Shown here: piece by piece, positions 6,792-15,001 of the stretch
Position numbering within the stretch: the first letter of the stretch is position 1
Layout of the letters: every line of letters begins with the position of its first letter
Source of the DNA: Ochrobactrum sp. RH2CCR150
Lineage (GTDB): Bacteria; Pseudomonadota; Alphaproteobacteria; Rhizobiales; Rhizobiaceae
Length of the DNA: 64,000 bases
Assembly (NCBI GenBank): GCA_014138095.1
Contig: JACGXE010000003.1
Location: forward strand, 124,001 to 188,000
Direction: 5' to 3'
Notes under the pieces: generated by a model
What the model saw: the letters and a program-made list of their open reading frames with translations, nothing else
The model's database searches: none
Told to the model about the DNA's origin: nothing
Position numbers and translations under genes: made by a program

Positions 6792-7085
6792 CTAACTTTC
6801 GGTCAGCAAAGCTGTTCCATCGGGGGTGTTGGAGTTAGCCTGCAATACACTCATATCGTGTCGGATCGCGTATCGTTGAGATGCCAGCCTCGCGGCAAGC
6901 TCGGAAAGATAGGACTGGTCACGTAAGCCGCGCGTGTAAAGCATAATCACGCAAGATGCGAGTTCCTGAGCGGAATAATTACGGTCACTCTCTTCAAGAA
7001 AAATCGCTGCGTTATTATAACACCTGCGCAAGAAATTGACTTCCGCACTTGTATATATTCGGCTTGCATCGTTAAAAAACGGCAT
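6792..7085 (-). CDS. Small helical protein of unknown function
   Basis: Ninety-seven residues from ATG 7085 with TAGGAGGCTGAA directly upstream. It begins MPFFNDASRIYTSAEV and contains FLRRCYNNAAIFLEE, ELASCVIMLYTRGLRD and LSELAARLAS. The helix pattern resembles the protein at 5465-5689. It sits about 70 bases upstream of the DUF982 gene on the same strand and is probably cotranscribed with it. Confidence 0.6.
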   Translation of the reverse strand: MPFFNDASRIYTSAEVNFLRRCYNNAAIFLEESDRNYSAQELASCVIMLYTRGLRDQSYLSELAARLASQRYAIRHDMSVLQANSNTPDGTALLTES

Positions 7086-7412
7086 TTCAGCCTCCTAGTA
7101 CTTAGGAGACAAGCATACTCTTTTAGAAAATATTAGATACGTTAATGTTTGTATTTAAGATTAATTTATCGCTCTGCCCGAAATTAATGAACCTCGCCAG
7201 CGAGTTAGCTGATGGGCGGCGTGTATCGAGGAGGCGAGGCGCGGCTTAATCAGGCGCAAAGGGTCAAATTAAATTGGGGCCTGCAGCTCTCAGAAGCCCG
7301 GTTGTTGCCTTCAGGGTCTTTCCGTCCGCCAGCGTACCAAACTCGATTTTGAAGATATATTTTTGAAACATTCCCGCGGCAGCTCTGTTCTAACTGAGTG
7401 CCGATTTGGCAC
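7086..7412. other. Intergenic stretch between prophage and IS cluster
   Basis: No firm gene. A 35-codon minus-strand ORF (7264-7371, MFQKYIFKIEFGTLADG...) has no clear ribosome-binding site and may be a gene relic. AT-rich sequence at 7110-7180 is a plausible promoter region for the 6792-7085 gene. A perfect GTGCC/GGCAC hairpin (7398-7412) ends exactly where the first insertion sequence begins. Confidence 0.4.
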
Positions 7413-7416
7413 TTAA

Positions 7417-8846
7417 CACTACTTTGGCAGTTTAGATTCTCGGGCGTGTGCCAGGAGCTTCTGACAGTGCGGGCATCTGCCGGGTGGCGACCGCATGAAG
7501 AGGTCGAGAATGGCTTGTCTAATTGCTGGCATGCTCGGTTGTGGCGGTGGACCGCCGACTCTTTTTTTCCGTCCCGCAGCTTTAAGGCGGCGGGCTTGGA
7601 GAAAGGCGTAGGCGATCATGGTCATCAAGGCGTGTCTATGTAATCCAGTCCATGATCGACCTTCGAAGTGGTCGAGACCGAGCTCTTCCTTCAATTGCTG
7701 ATGTGCCTGTTCACAGATCCATCTGGCCTTAATCGTGGCGGCAAGTATCTTGAGGCTCGTATCGGATGGTAAGTTGGACACATAGTATTTTTGTTCGCCA
7801 GTCGACCGGCGTTCGCCGACGAGCCAGATCTCCTCGCCTGGCATGCATTGCATGCGATTGTCGAGCATCCGGTGCTTATGACCATCCGCAACGCGGACAC
7901 GTCGAGCCGCAAACAAGCATGTCAGCCGGCCTTTAGTGCCACGTCGCCAGCTTATCTTGTGCCATTTCTCGCCAGACAGCATCGCCTCGGCAGAGACCGG
8001 CGGCTGGTCCGGGATGTGATATTGACGGCGCCTGCCGCTAGTCGCCACCGGGAAGATCAGATCAACATCGGCCGGATATACGTTTTGACGCCGCGATAAT
8101 CCGACTGCCCACAGCAAACCGCGCTCACTCAGAGCCTGACGAAAAGCGCTGCTCGACCCGTAGCCCGCGTCAGCAAGCACACAGCCAAAACGCGAGCCTG
8201 AAGCGATGACACGATCAATCTCTTCGATGGCGATCTCCGGCTTTGTAAGAGCGACCTGTCGATCCTTCGGAACGCGCGCCCGCTTCATCCGCTCAGGATC
8301 ATTCGTCCATGTGTCGGGCAGGAAGAGCCGAAGGCCCACCATCACGGACACTTCGCGCGAGGCCAGGGTCACAGACACCAGTGACTGGCAATTGGATGTC
8401 TTGCCAAGCGACGAAGCGTATTGAGGCGCGACGCCAACTGAATATTGTCCCTTCTTCGGTAATGCTGTGTCGTCGATGACGAGAAAGCCCGCCTGATCGC
8501 CGACCAGACGATCGGCCTCCTTCAGTAGCGCGGCCTCCAGCGGAGAGCTGTCCCAAACCCCGGCCGCAACAAAATGATGAAGCTGATCGTAGCCGACATC
8601 GTCTGCGCGCGCGGCCATCGGTTGCACGCTCTTACGGTCGCCTGGCCCAATCAGTCCCGCAATGTAAAGCGGACACATCCTGCGTCTGGCTCGATGCGAA
8701 AGACCCGCCAAAAATGGCTGAAGCCAGTGCTCGAGGTCGTCCATCCAATCAGCATTCATCACCAGCTCCCTTCAAAAGCTGGTTCCTTATGAATCACCGA
8801 AACTCCGCGGAGGGAAGCCCTAAATAATCAATCTACCAAAGTAGTG
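7417..8846 (-). mobile_element. IS701-family insertion sequence, apparently complete
   Basis: Terminal inverted repeats CACTACTTTGG(C/T)AG lie at 7417 and, inverted, end at 8846. TTAA sits on both outer sides (7413-7416 and 8847-8850), consistent with the 4-bp target duplication of this family, although TTAA could be counted as part of the repeat. It contains one uninterrupted transposase ORF, so it may still be active. Confidence 0.8.
7419..8762 (-). CDS. IS701-family DDE transposase
   Basis: 447 residues, full length for the family. Catalytic landmarks are FLVIDDTALPKKG (first Asp), VLADAGYGSSSAFR (second Asp) and the C-terminal ICEQAHQQLKEELGLDHFEGR containing the Glu. QYASSLGKTSNCQ is a conserved IS701 stretch. 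The stop codon lies inside the left inverted repeat. It catalyses cut-and-paste movement of the element. No frameshift is seen. Confidence 0.85.
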   Translation of the reverse strand: MMNADWMDDLEHWLQPFLAGLSHRARRRMCPLYIAGLIGPGDRKSVQPMAARADDVGYDQLHHFVAAGVWDSSPLEAALLKEADRLVGDQAGFLVIDDTALPKKGQYSVGVAPQYASSLGKTSNCQSLVSVTLASREVSVMVGLRLFLPDTWTNDPERMKRARVPKDRQVALTKPEIAIEEIDRVIASGSRFGCVLADAGYGSSSAFRQALSERGLLWAVGLSRRQNVYPADVDLIFPVATSGRRRQYHIPDQPPVSAEAMLSGEKWHKISWRRGTKGRLTCLFAARRVRVADGHKHRMLDNRMQCMPGEEIWLVGERRSTGEQKYYVSNLPSDTSLKILAATIKARWICEQAHQQLKEELGLDHFEGRSWTGLHRHALMTMIAYAFLQARRLKAAGRKKRVGGPPPQPSMPAIRQAILDLFMRSPPGRCPHCQKLLAHARESKLPK

Positions 8847-8857
8847 TTAAAATGTAG

Positions 8858-9689
8858 ACTCATAAACTGATGCACCAGATGCGGACAGCGATGAGTTTGA
8901 TTGCAGCGAGGAAATTGGCGGGGTTTTTATCGTAACGTGTGGCGATACCACGATAGTGTTTGATGCGGTTAAAGAACCGCTCGACCAGATTTCTCTGGCG
9001 ATACACCCATGGTGAGAACGCGAAGACGCCCTTGCGGTTGGATTTGGGAGGAATATTGGCCTATACTTTGTAGCCTGCTGCTGTCTTGCGGATGGCATCG
9101 GTGTCGTAAGCTTTGTCGGCAAGCAGCGTGCTGCCTTCTTTGATACAAGCCATGAGACCTTCAGCCTGAGAGCAGTCAGCAACCTGGCCACCCGTCAGAC
9201 AAAGATTGATCGGACGGCCTTCTGCATCAACAATCGCGTGGATTTTGCTTGTGAGGCCGCCACGGGAACGTCCCATGCAACCATCGTCAGCATCCCCTTT
9301 TTTCCTGTGGCTCCATGTTGGTGAACACGAACACAGGTGCTATCGATCATCACGATATCGCCGTCATAGGCCTCTGAGACAGCTTCCAGAAGCCGATCCC
9401 AGACACCGGCACGACGCCAGCGAACAAACCGGTTGTAACAGGTCGTTGCAATCCCATAGCGTTCAGGGATTTCTGACCATGATGACCCGGTGCGGAAGCG
9501 CCACAGAATACCATTGAGAACCATGCGATCATCAACCCGTGGAACGCCACGTGGTTTGCACGGCAACAGCGGCGCAATAATCGACCATTCCCGTTCTGTG
9601 AGTTCATAGCGGCGACGTGACATCAAAGACCTCCAAATCCGAGGCCTTTGAATCACTAATCTATTCAAATAGCTAGCATATTTATGAGT
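8858..9689 (-). mobile_element. IS5-family (IS427-group) insertion sequence, inactivated
   Basis: About 830 bp. The ends carry the short inverted repeat ACTCATAAA (8858-8866 and, inverted, 9681-9689). The transposase is split into two frames by an A6G4 run and also carries a stop codon in the second frame. No clear target duplication remains, and only 7 bp separate it from the TTAA of the preceding element. Confidence 0.7.
8860..9623 (-). pseudogene. IS5/IS427 transposase, frameshift plus nonsense codon
   Basis: The first frame starts at ATG 9623 (GGAGG upstream): MSRRRYELTEREWSIIAPLL, NGILWRFRTGSSWSEIP, YNRFVRWRRAGVWDRLL and DIVMIDSTCVRVHQHG. Near 9297-9306 the minus strand reads GGAAAAAAGGGG, a slippery run where a -1 shift leads into the second frame (GRSRGGLTSKIHAIVD, LLADKAYDTDAIR). 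That shift is normal for the IS427 group. The TAG at 9061-9063 is not: the frame resumes after it (NLVERFFNRIKHYRGIATRYDK) and ends at 8860. The enzyme is therefore truncated before its catalytic Glu region. Confidence 0.75.
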
Positions 9690-9700
9690 GCACGGCCTAG

Positions 9701-11113
9701 CATTACAGTTGCGTTTTTGATTTTAGATGAGCCCGTCTTGCTATGGCTTGGTGGCCCCTGCGCCAGCAGGACCATGCGATGACGTATGCCGGGTTTATAC
9801 GTCGTTGGGCAAGTTTGTTTGCGATGCGTCGAATTTCTTGAACAGACCACCAGATCAAATCGTGATGGTCGGCATCCGCCGTCTTTTTTGGGGCGTCGCG
9901 TCATTGGCGCGGTATCGGATCACCGCCATCATGGCGAAGGCAAGCATGACGAGGGAAACGTGGCGATGCCAGCCATGCCATGACCGGGTTTCGTTGTGAT
10001 CAAGTCCGAGCTCGTTCTTGGCAGTCTCGAAGCTGTCTTCGATTGCCCAGCGATGGCCTTCAACGGAAACGAGCGTCTGGATGTCGGTCCCGGCCGGGCA
10101 CCATGTGGTGAAGAATGCCAGATCGCCATCGCTGATAATGCGCCGGATCAGGAGGCCACGGGTCCAAAGCCCCGATTTCGTCTCGTTGTATTCGTCGGCA
10201 TGGAGGTCGGCGAGTTCGCAATAGGCCCAGTCATGAAGCCGTGCGCCTTTGGTGCCTTCACCGGCGGAAAGACGCTGCCATGCTTCAGGATCGAGATCAC
10301 GGGCGATCTCCTGCGCTGTGCCGGCGACCGGAGGCTTGCCTGACCACGAGCCGAAATAGTGGTCTGATTTAACCCCGAGAACGTACCCTTTGCAGGCTCG
10401 GCGCAGGGTTCCCTCGACGTCCCCAACGCCATACACCGCATCGGCAGCCACCCATGAAAATGGCACATCGGCTGCCAATGCTCGCTGTATCATATCGACA
10501 GCCAGGCCTGGCTTGGTAGCGAAGGCTGTACCCTGAGGAACATGAGTTGCCGAAAGCCTTGCCGGATCGCCAGTCCAGCTCTTGGGCAAGTACAGGGCTC
10601 GATCGATAAAGGCATGACCGCGAACGGACACATAGGCGGCGAACACACCGATCTGGCAGTTCGTTATCTTGCCAGCCGAACCGATATATTGACGTGGAAC
10701 ACCGCACGACGTCTTGCCCTGCTTGAGGAAGCCTGTCTCGTCGATGACCAGGACTGCTTCATCTGTGGCGAGGTTTTCCACGACATACTCTCGCACGATG
10801 TCACGAAGTGCATCCGCGTCCCAACGTCCGCGCCCCAGAATGGCTTGTTGCCGCCACGGGCCGGGTCCCCGGCCGCCTCAGCGCGCATCCAACCTGTCTT
10901 ACGCCGCTCGTCACCCAGTAAGCCGTCCAGGAAAAGGTTCGCAGAGGCTGCAACGCGCTCCTGCGTAAACAGTCCGCGCATGCGAGCCTTCACGTCGCGC
11001 AACGATGATGCCCAAAGCTCAAGCGTCGTCTCGATTGATGCACCTGACATCCATGACCTCCCATTCATGGAGACCCATAGATTCAGACATTGGATAAATA
11101 TGCAACTGTAATG
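9701..11113 (-). mobile_element. IS701-family insertion sequence, second type, decayed
   Basis: Inverted repeats CATTACAGTTGC lie at 9701 and, inverted, end at 11113. Each is flanked by CTAG (9697-9700 and 11114-11117), a typical IS701 4-bp target. The repeats differ completely from those of the element at 7417, so this is another IS type. Its transposase carries two frameshifts. Confidence 0.8.
9703..11050 (-). pseudogene. IS701-type transposase with two frameshifts
   Basis: ATG 11050 is preceded by GGGAGG at good spacing. The N-terminal frame (ETTLELWASSLRDVKARMRG, LFLDGLLGDERRKTGWM) breaks near 10862 in GACCCGGCCCG, apparently by loss of one G. The main frame continues (VLVIDETGFLKQGKTS, WVAADAVYGVGDVE, AIEDSFETAKNELGLDH) with the catalytic Asp and Glu stretches. 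It breaks again near 9885 in an A-run. A third frame then gives the expected family C-terminus (WWSVQEIRRIANKLAQ, RRAHLKSKTQL), ending at 9703. Confidence 0.8.
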
Positions 11114-11129
11114 CTAGGAGGAATATCCA

Positions 11130-11294
11130 ATGCCCGACAATAAGAATGAGAATAAGAGCGGCTCCGGTCAGCGTGGCGGTAGCCACGATCAGCATGTGAA
11201 AGCTGGCGAGCAGAGCCATAAGAATGATGGCGACAACAAGAGCGGTGGTGGTGAACGCGGCGGTATTTGTTTTCCATATACGGGCAGAACGTAA
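11130..11294 (+). CDS. KGG-type small stress protein
   Basis: A 54-residue, Gly/Lys/Asn-rich hydrophilic protein starting at ATG 11130, with AGGAGG 9 nt upstream. It contains GQRGGSHDQHVKAGEQSHKN and a second GGGERGG, resembling the KGG/stress-induced repeat family linked to starvation and desiccation responses. The last residues (ICFPYTGRT) break the repeat pattern and may come from a frameshift near the 3' end. The GG of its ribosome-binding site adjoins the CTAG duplication of the upstream IS, so native promoter sequences are displaced. Confidence 0.6.
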   Translation: MPDNKNENKSGSGQRGGSHDQHVKAGEQSHKNDGDNKSGGGERGGICFPYTGRT

Positions 11295-11421
11295 GCCAAG
11301 CTAAATCCTTGCGGCCACAGTAAATCCGGTAATATTCGGTGGATATAGCCCGATTTTCTTTCTTGTTTGCAGCTTTTGCGCGTATTTCAGCAAAGCTTAA
11401 ATAAATGAAAGAGGAGAGGGC

Positions 11422-12321
11422 ATGCGTTATATTCCAACGGCGGTGGCCGGGTTTGTCGGTCTGGTCTTGCTCAGCATTATTCTGGGTTCGTGGTACACGA
11501 TCGACGAAGGTGAGCGCGGCGTTATTCTGCGCTATGGCGCTGTGGCTGGCGTCGCGCAGCCGGGGCTGGGTTTCAAGGTTCCCATGATCGATACCATCGT
11601 GCGGGTTTCTGTACAGTCGAAAGCGGCGATCTATAACCAGATGGAAGCCTATAGCCGCGACCAGCAACCGGCGACGATGAATCTGTCGGTCAACTATCGC
11701 ATTCCGCCGGATCGCGTCGAGGAAGTCTACGCCAATTATGGCGGCGAGGACGGTCTGCTCTCGCGTCTGGTCGAGCGTCGTGTCTTCGAGGAAAGCAAGA
11801 CGGTGTTCGGTAAATTCAACGCCGTGACCGCTATTCAGGAACGCAGCCGTCTCAATCAGGAGATTGCAGAAGCCATCCAGAACAGCGTGCGGGGACCGGT
11901 TGTCGTCGATAGCGTCCAGATTGAGAATATCGATTTCTCGGATGCCTATGAGCAGTCCATTGAGCAGCGCATGCTGGCAGAGGTGGAAGTACAGCGCTTG
12001 CGGCAGAACGCCGAGCGCGAAAAGGTGCAGGCCGAAATCACAGTGACGCAGGCCAAGGCACAAGCCGATGCCCGCCGTGCGGAAGCAGAGGCGCAAGCCG
12101 ATGCGGTGCGTCTTCAGGCTGAAGCGGATTCGGAAGCCATTCGCTTGCGCGGCGAGGCAGAGGCAACCGCCATCAAGGCACGCGGCGATGCGTTGCGGGA
12201 CAATCCGGGTCTGGTATCGCTGACCCAGGCGGAACGGTGGAACGGGCAGCTGCCTTCGACCATGTTGCCGAACAGCTCGATACCGATGTTGAACCTCAAT
12301 CCGCAGACTGTATCGGAATAA
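11422..12321 (+). CDS. SPFH/prohibitin-family membrane protein
   Basis: 299 residues starting at ATG 11422 with GAGGAGAGGGC upstream. One N-terminal membrane span (VAGFVGLVLLSIILGSWYTI) precedes an SPFH domain (DEGERGVILRYG, GLGFKVPMID, about 25-195) and a long Ala/Glu/Arg coiled coil (about 195-265). Prohibitin/HflC-like proteins form large membrane rings and influence FtsH protease or membrane microdomains. There is no partner hflK gene nearby, so it is a stand-alone member rather than HflC itself. Confidence 0.8.
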   Translation: MRYIPTAVAGFVGLVLLSIILGSWYTIDEGERGVILRYGAVAGVAQPGLGFKVPMIDTIVRVSVQSKAAIYNQMEAYSRDQQPATMNLSVNYRIPPDRVEEVYANYGGEDGLLSRLVERRVFEESKTVFGKFNAVTAIQERSRLNQEIAEAIQNSVRGPVVVDSVQIENIDFSDAYEQSIEQRMLAEVEVQRLRQNAEREKVQAEITVTQAKAQADARRAEAEAQADAVRLQAEADSEAIRLRGEAEATAIKARGDALRDNPGLVSLTQAERWNGQLPSTMLPNSSIPMLNLNPQTVSE

Positions 12322-12324
12322 ATT

Positions 12325-12353
12325 AAAATGGCGGGGTTTTGCCCCGCCATTTT
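12325..12353. terminator. Bidirectional terminator between convergent genes
   Basis: AAAATGGCGGGG (12325-12336) pairs with CCCCGCCATTTT (12342-12353), with T-rich sequence following on the plus strand. It lies exactly between the SPFH gene and the convergent SH3 gene. Confidence 0.85.
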
Positions 12354-12360
12354 CTTTATC

Positions 12361-12873
12361 TTACCGCGGCTCGTTGCCACGCGGGCGGATATAGGCCCGC
12401 GGGCCATGATTGCCGGGACGGCCACCGTTCCAGCCCGGGCGATCCCAGTGGCGGTTACGATAACGGTGATCCGGGCGTCCGCCCCAGTGACCGCGACGAT
12501 AATAGTAATCATCGCGGTCGTTGAGCGCAGAGCCGATTGCCACGCCGGCGATCAGCGGAATGCCGATGAGGGCTGCATTGCGTCCGAAATCATTGGAATA
12601 ACCGTTGCCAACCGTTCCTTCCTGAAATGCTATATAGCGTGACGACGACCAGCCGTGGGTCGCGCCATAACTCACCTGACACCAGCCATAGCCCGAGGTG
12701 CAGCCATGCACCGTCACAGGAGCGCCGCCCGGAATAGCGCCCATGGAAGGATAGCCGGTACTTGGTCCGGTACGGATATTGAGATTGGCAGTGGAGATTG
12801 CATTAGCGGCCTGCGCCGCGCCTGCCGACAAGACTCCCACTACGACGAGAGCAGCTTTCAAAGCGAGTTTCAT
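12361..12873 (-). CDS. Exported SH3b-domain protein
   Basis: 170 residues with a cleavable signal (LKAALVVVGVLSAGAAQA). An SH3b domain follows (residues about 25-80: NLNIRTGPSTGYPSMG, GYGWCQVSYGATHGWSSSRY), then a short hydrophobic stretch (ALIGIPLIAGVAIGSAL), then a Gly/Arg/Tyr/His-rich low-complexity tail. Such proteins are periplasmic or surface proteins with probable peptidoglycan contact. No enzyme motif is seen. Confidence 0.75.
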   Translation of the reverse strand: MKLALKAALVVVGVLSAGAAQAANAISTANLNIRTGPSTGYPSMGAIPGGAPVTVHGCTSGYGWCQVSYGATHGWSSSRYIAFQEGTVGNGYSNDFGRNAALIGIPLIAGVAIGSALNDRDDYYYRRGHWGGRPDHRYRNRHWDRPGWNGGRPGNHGPRAYIRPRGNEPR

Positions 12874-13015
12874 CGAACATCTCCCTGAGTGAACGCGATG
12901 AATGACGATAATCTTTTATAAAACGAAGGTGTCGGATGAAAGTTCCTCTTTTGATCTTGGTAAATAGCTGAAATGCAGCAAGCCAAGCGGAGGATTAGAT
13001 TACAAACAAATGAAA

Positions 13016-13040
13016 AAAGCGCCGGACGATCCGGCGCTTT
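13016..13040 (-). terminator. Rho-independent terminator
   Basis: AAAGCGCCGG (13016-13025) pairs with CCGGCGCTTT (13031-13040) and is followed on the minus strand by TTT. It lies 30 bases past the stop of the glycine-zipper lipoprotein gene. Confidence 0.8.
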
Positions 13041-13069
13041 GGCTTCACTGTTTCTCTGTTCGTTTCGAC

Positions 13070-13318
13070 TTAGCGTCTGCAACGCGCAACGTAAATCTGA
13101 CCATGGCGGTTGCGATATTGGCAATTGCCATTGCGCAACTCACGCACCAGCAGACCGCCGAGGGCGCCAGCACCCGCACCGATCAAGGCGCCGCGTCCGC
13201 CACCGGCGATGCCGCCGATAATGGCGCCTGCGCCAGTACCTATCGAAAGATCTTTTTCAGTGGTGGTGCAGCCCGAAATCGCCATCAGCGCCACCAGTCC
13301 AAGTGCTACTTTCCGCAT
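13070..13318 (-). CDS. Glycine-zipper outer-membrane lipoprotein
   Basis: Eighty-two residues from ATG 13318 (GGAGAGAGAA upstream). The lipoprotein signal ends in ISGC. The body is a glycine-zipper 2TM motif (GTGAGAIIGGIAGGGRGALIGAGAGALGG) and the end is NCQYRNRHGQIYVARC. Small proteins of this 17-kDa-antigen/SlyB-like type sit in the outer membrane and help envelope integrity. The next gene is also short and membrane-bound. Confidence 0.75.
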   Translation of the reverse strand: MRKVALGLVALMAISGCTTTEKDLSIGTGAGAIIGGIAGGGRGALIGAGAGALGGLLVRELRNGNCQYRNRHGQIYVARCRR

Positions 13319-13414
13319 TTCTCTCTCCTCCATGAACCCGATAATGCAATAAGAACGATTCGCATTGAATTCGGTTGCTTGAAAATAAAAGAGAATTTGC
13401 AGAGAAAACAGTCA

Positions 13415-13504
13415 CTAACGGCGATAACGCAAAATGACTGCAATCGCCAGAACGGCCAGGCCGATGGCGATGACGCCTTGAATAATGAAAACCGCATTCA
13501 TCAT
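13415..13504 (-). CDS. 29-residue single-span membrane peptide
   Basis: Starts at tandem ATGs from 13504 (GAAGGAC upstream). It encodes MMNAVFIIQG, a span VIAIGLAVLAIAVIL, and a basic RYRR end. It is intergenic and codirectional with the glycine-zipper lipoprotein gene, about 95 bases upstream of it. It is outside the prophage and shows regular membrane-peptide design, so it is probably a real small protein. No family is known to me. Confidence 0.45.
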   Translation of the reverse strand: MMNAVFIIQGVIAIGLAVLAIAVILRYRR

Positions 13505-13603
13505 GATATTGTCCTTCAGCGCCGGTGGCATGCTTAATCAAGCCACCGCGCATAGTGTGCCACTCGCAGCGCTTTCAGCAAAGTGAGAAGCGCTGCGGAT
13601 TGG

Positions 13604-14773
13604 TCAGATGGCTGCAAAGCCCTTTTCAAGATCGGCGATGATATCCGCTACATCTTCCAGGCCGATCTGGAGGCGAATAACCGGACCCGGATAGTTGCCC
13701 TTGGCAATCAGGCGATCGGCAACACGCACCTGCAGCGCAAGGCTCTCGTAACCGCCCCATGAATAGCCGAGACCGAAAATCTCCAGCGCGTTAAGGAAGG
13801 CATGGGCTTCCGCCTGTCCGCCTTTTTTCAACACAAAGGAAAAGATACCGGACGAGCCGGTGAAGTCGCGCTTCCAGATTTCATGGCCCGGATGGCTTTC
13901 GAGGGCAGGGTGCAAAACCTGCGCCACCGCAGGATGGCTTTCCAGCCAATGGGCAACTTCCAGAGCGCTCTTGCGGTGATGTTCCAGACGGACGCCCATC
14001 GTGCGCATGCCGCGCAGGATCTGGTAGGTGTCGTCGGGGCTGGCGCAAAGTCCAAGCGTGCCGTGTGTTTCCAGAAGCTGCGGCCAGCACTTTTCATTGG
14101 CCGAAACAGTGCCGAACAGAATATCGGAATGGCCGGACGGATATTTGGTGGAGGCGTGAATGGTCACGTCGACACCGAAGTCGAGCGCCTTGAAATAGAC
14201 CGCAGTCGCCCAGGTATTGTCCATCATCACGATGGCTCCGCCCTTGTGGGCGACTTCCACGATGGCCGGGATATCCTGCATCTCGAAGGTGTTGGAGCCG
14301 GGGGATTCCGTAAAGACCACCTTGGTGTTGGGTCGCATCAGCGCTGCGATGCCTGCTCCGAGTTCCGGATCGTAATATTCCACGTCCACGCCCAAGCGCT
14401 TCAGCATCGTATCGGCAAAATGGCGGGTCGGATTATAGATCGAATCGACCAGCAAAGCATGGTCGCCCGGAGACAGGAATGCCAGAAGTGGCACGGTCAC
14501 AGCTGCCAAACCGGACGGCACGCAGATGGTTCCGGCGGAGCCTTCCAGCGCATTGATCGCATCGCAAAGCGCGTCGCTCGTAGGCGTTCCGCGCGTGCCA
14601 TAAGTGTATTTCTGGTCGCCGGTCGCCATGGTTTCGGCATCCGGGAAAAGCACGGTCGAGGCACGGACAACCGGTGGATTGACGAAGCCGTGATAGTCGT
14701 GCGGCTGATAACCATCATGGGCCAGTCGCGTGTTTATCCCCAGTTTCGCTGTCTTGACTTGCTGCTTAGCCAC
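13604..14773 (-). CDS. metC: Cystathionine beta-lyase
   Basis: 389 residues. The GTG at 14773 is preceded by CTGGAGGC at good spacing, while the longer frame upstream lacks a site. This is a PLP-dependent Cys/Met-metabolism enzyme: YGTRGTPTSDAL, SGLAAV, the phosphate-binding and YYDPELG region, MMDNTWAT, and the PLP lysine in HASTKYPSGHSD. It converts cystathionine to homocysteine, pyruvate and ammonia in methionine synthesis. Length and motifs fit alphaproteobacterial MetC. Gamma-synthase activity cannot be excluded from sequence. Confidence 0.85.
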   Translation of the reverse strand: MAKQQVKTAKLGINTRLAHDGYQPHDYHGFVNPPVVRASTVLFPDAETMATGDQKYTYGTRGTPTSDALCDAINALEGSAGTICVPSGLAAVTVPLLAFLSPGDHALLVDSIYNPTRHFADTMLKRLGVDVEYYDPELGAGIAALMRPNTKVVFTESPGSNTFEMQDIPAIVEVAHKGGAIVMMDNTWATAVYFKALDFGVDVTIHASTKYPSGHSDILFGTVSANEKCWPQLLETHGTLGLCASPDDTYQILRGMRTMGVRLEHHRKSALEVAHWLESHPAVAQVLHPALESHPGHEIWKRDFTGSSGIFSFVLKKGGQAEAHAFLNALEIFGLGYSWGGYESLALQVRVADRLIAKGNYPGPVIRLQIGLEDVADIIADLEKGFAAI

Positions 14774-15001
14774 GAAAATGCCTCCAGACCGTGTTGCATG
14801 CGTTCCGCCGGTTCTCTTTTGGAGAGCTCTGCATGGTCGTACCGACTCCCGGATGCGGCCAGATGCGGTTGGCAGAAAGATCATCGATTCCGATTATTGC
14901 GGAATGTTTAGAAGTTCATTCGATAAGCTGCGTCAGGGTTGGATGCAACCCCGCGTTCAGTGCTTGAAGCGCGAGACGCGATGCGAAAAGGGAATAATGA
15001 A

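Noticed and set aside
7264..7371. 35-codon ORF upstream of the IS cluster
   Set aside because: No convincing ribosome-binding site and no recognised family. Mentioned only as a possible relic in the intergenic entry.
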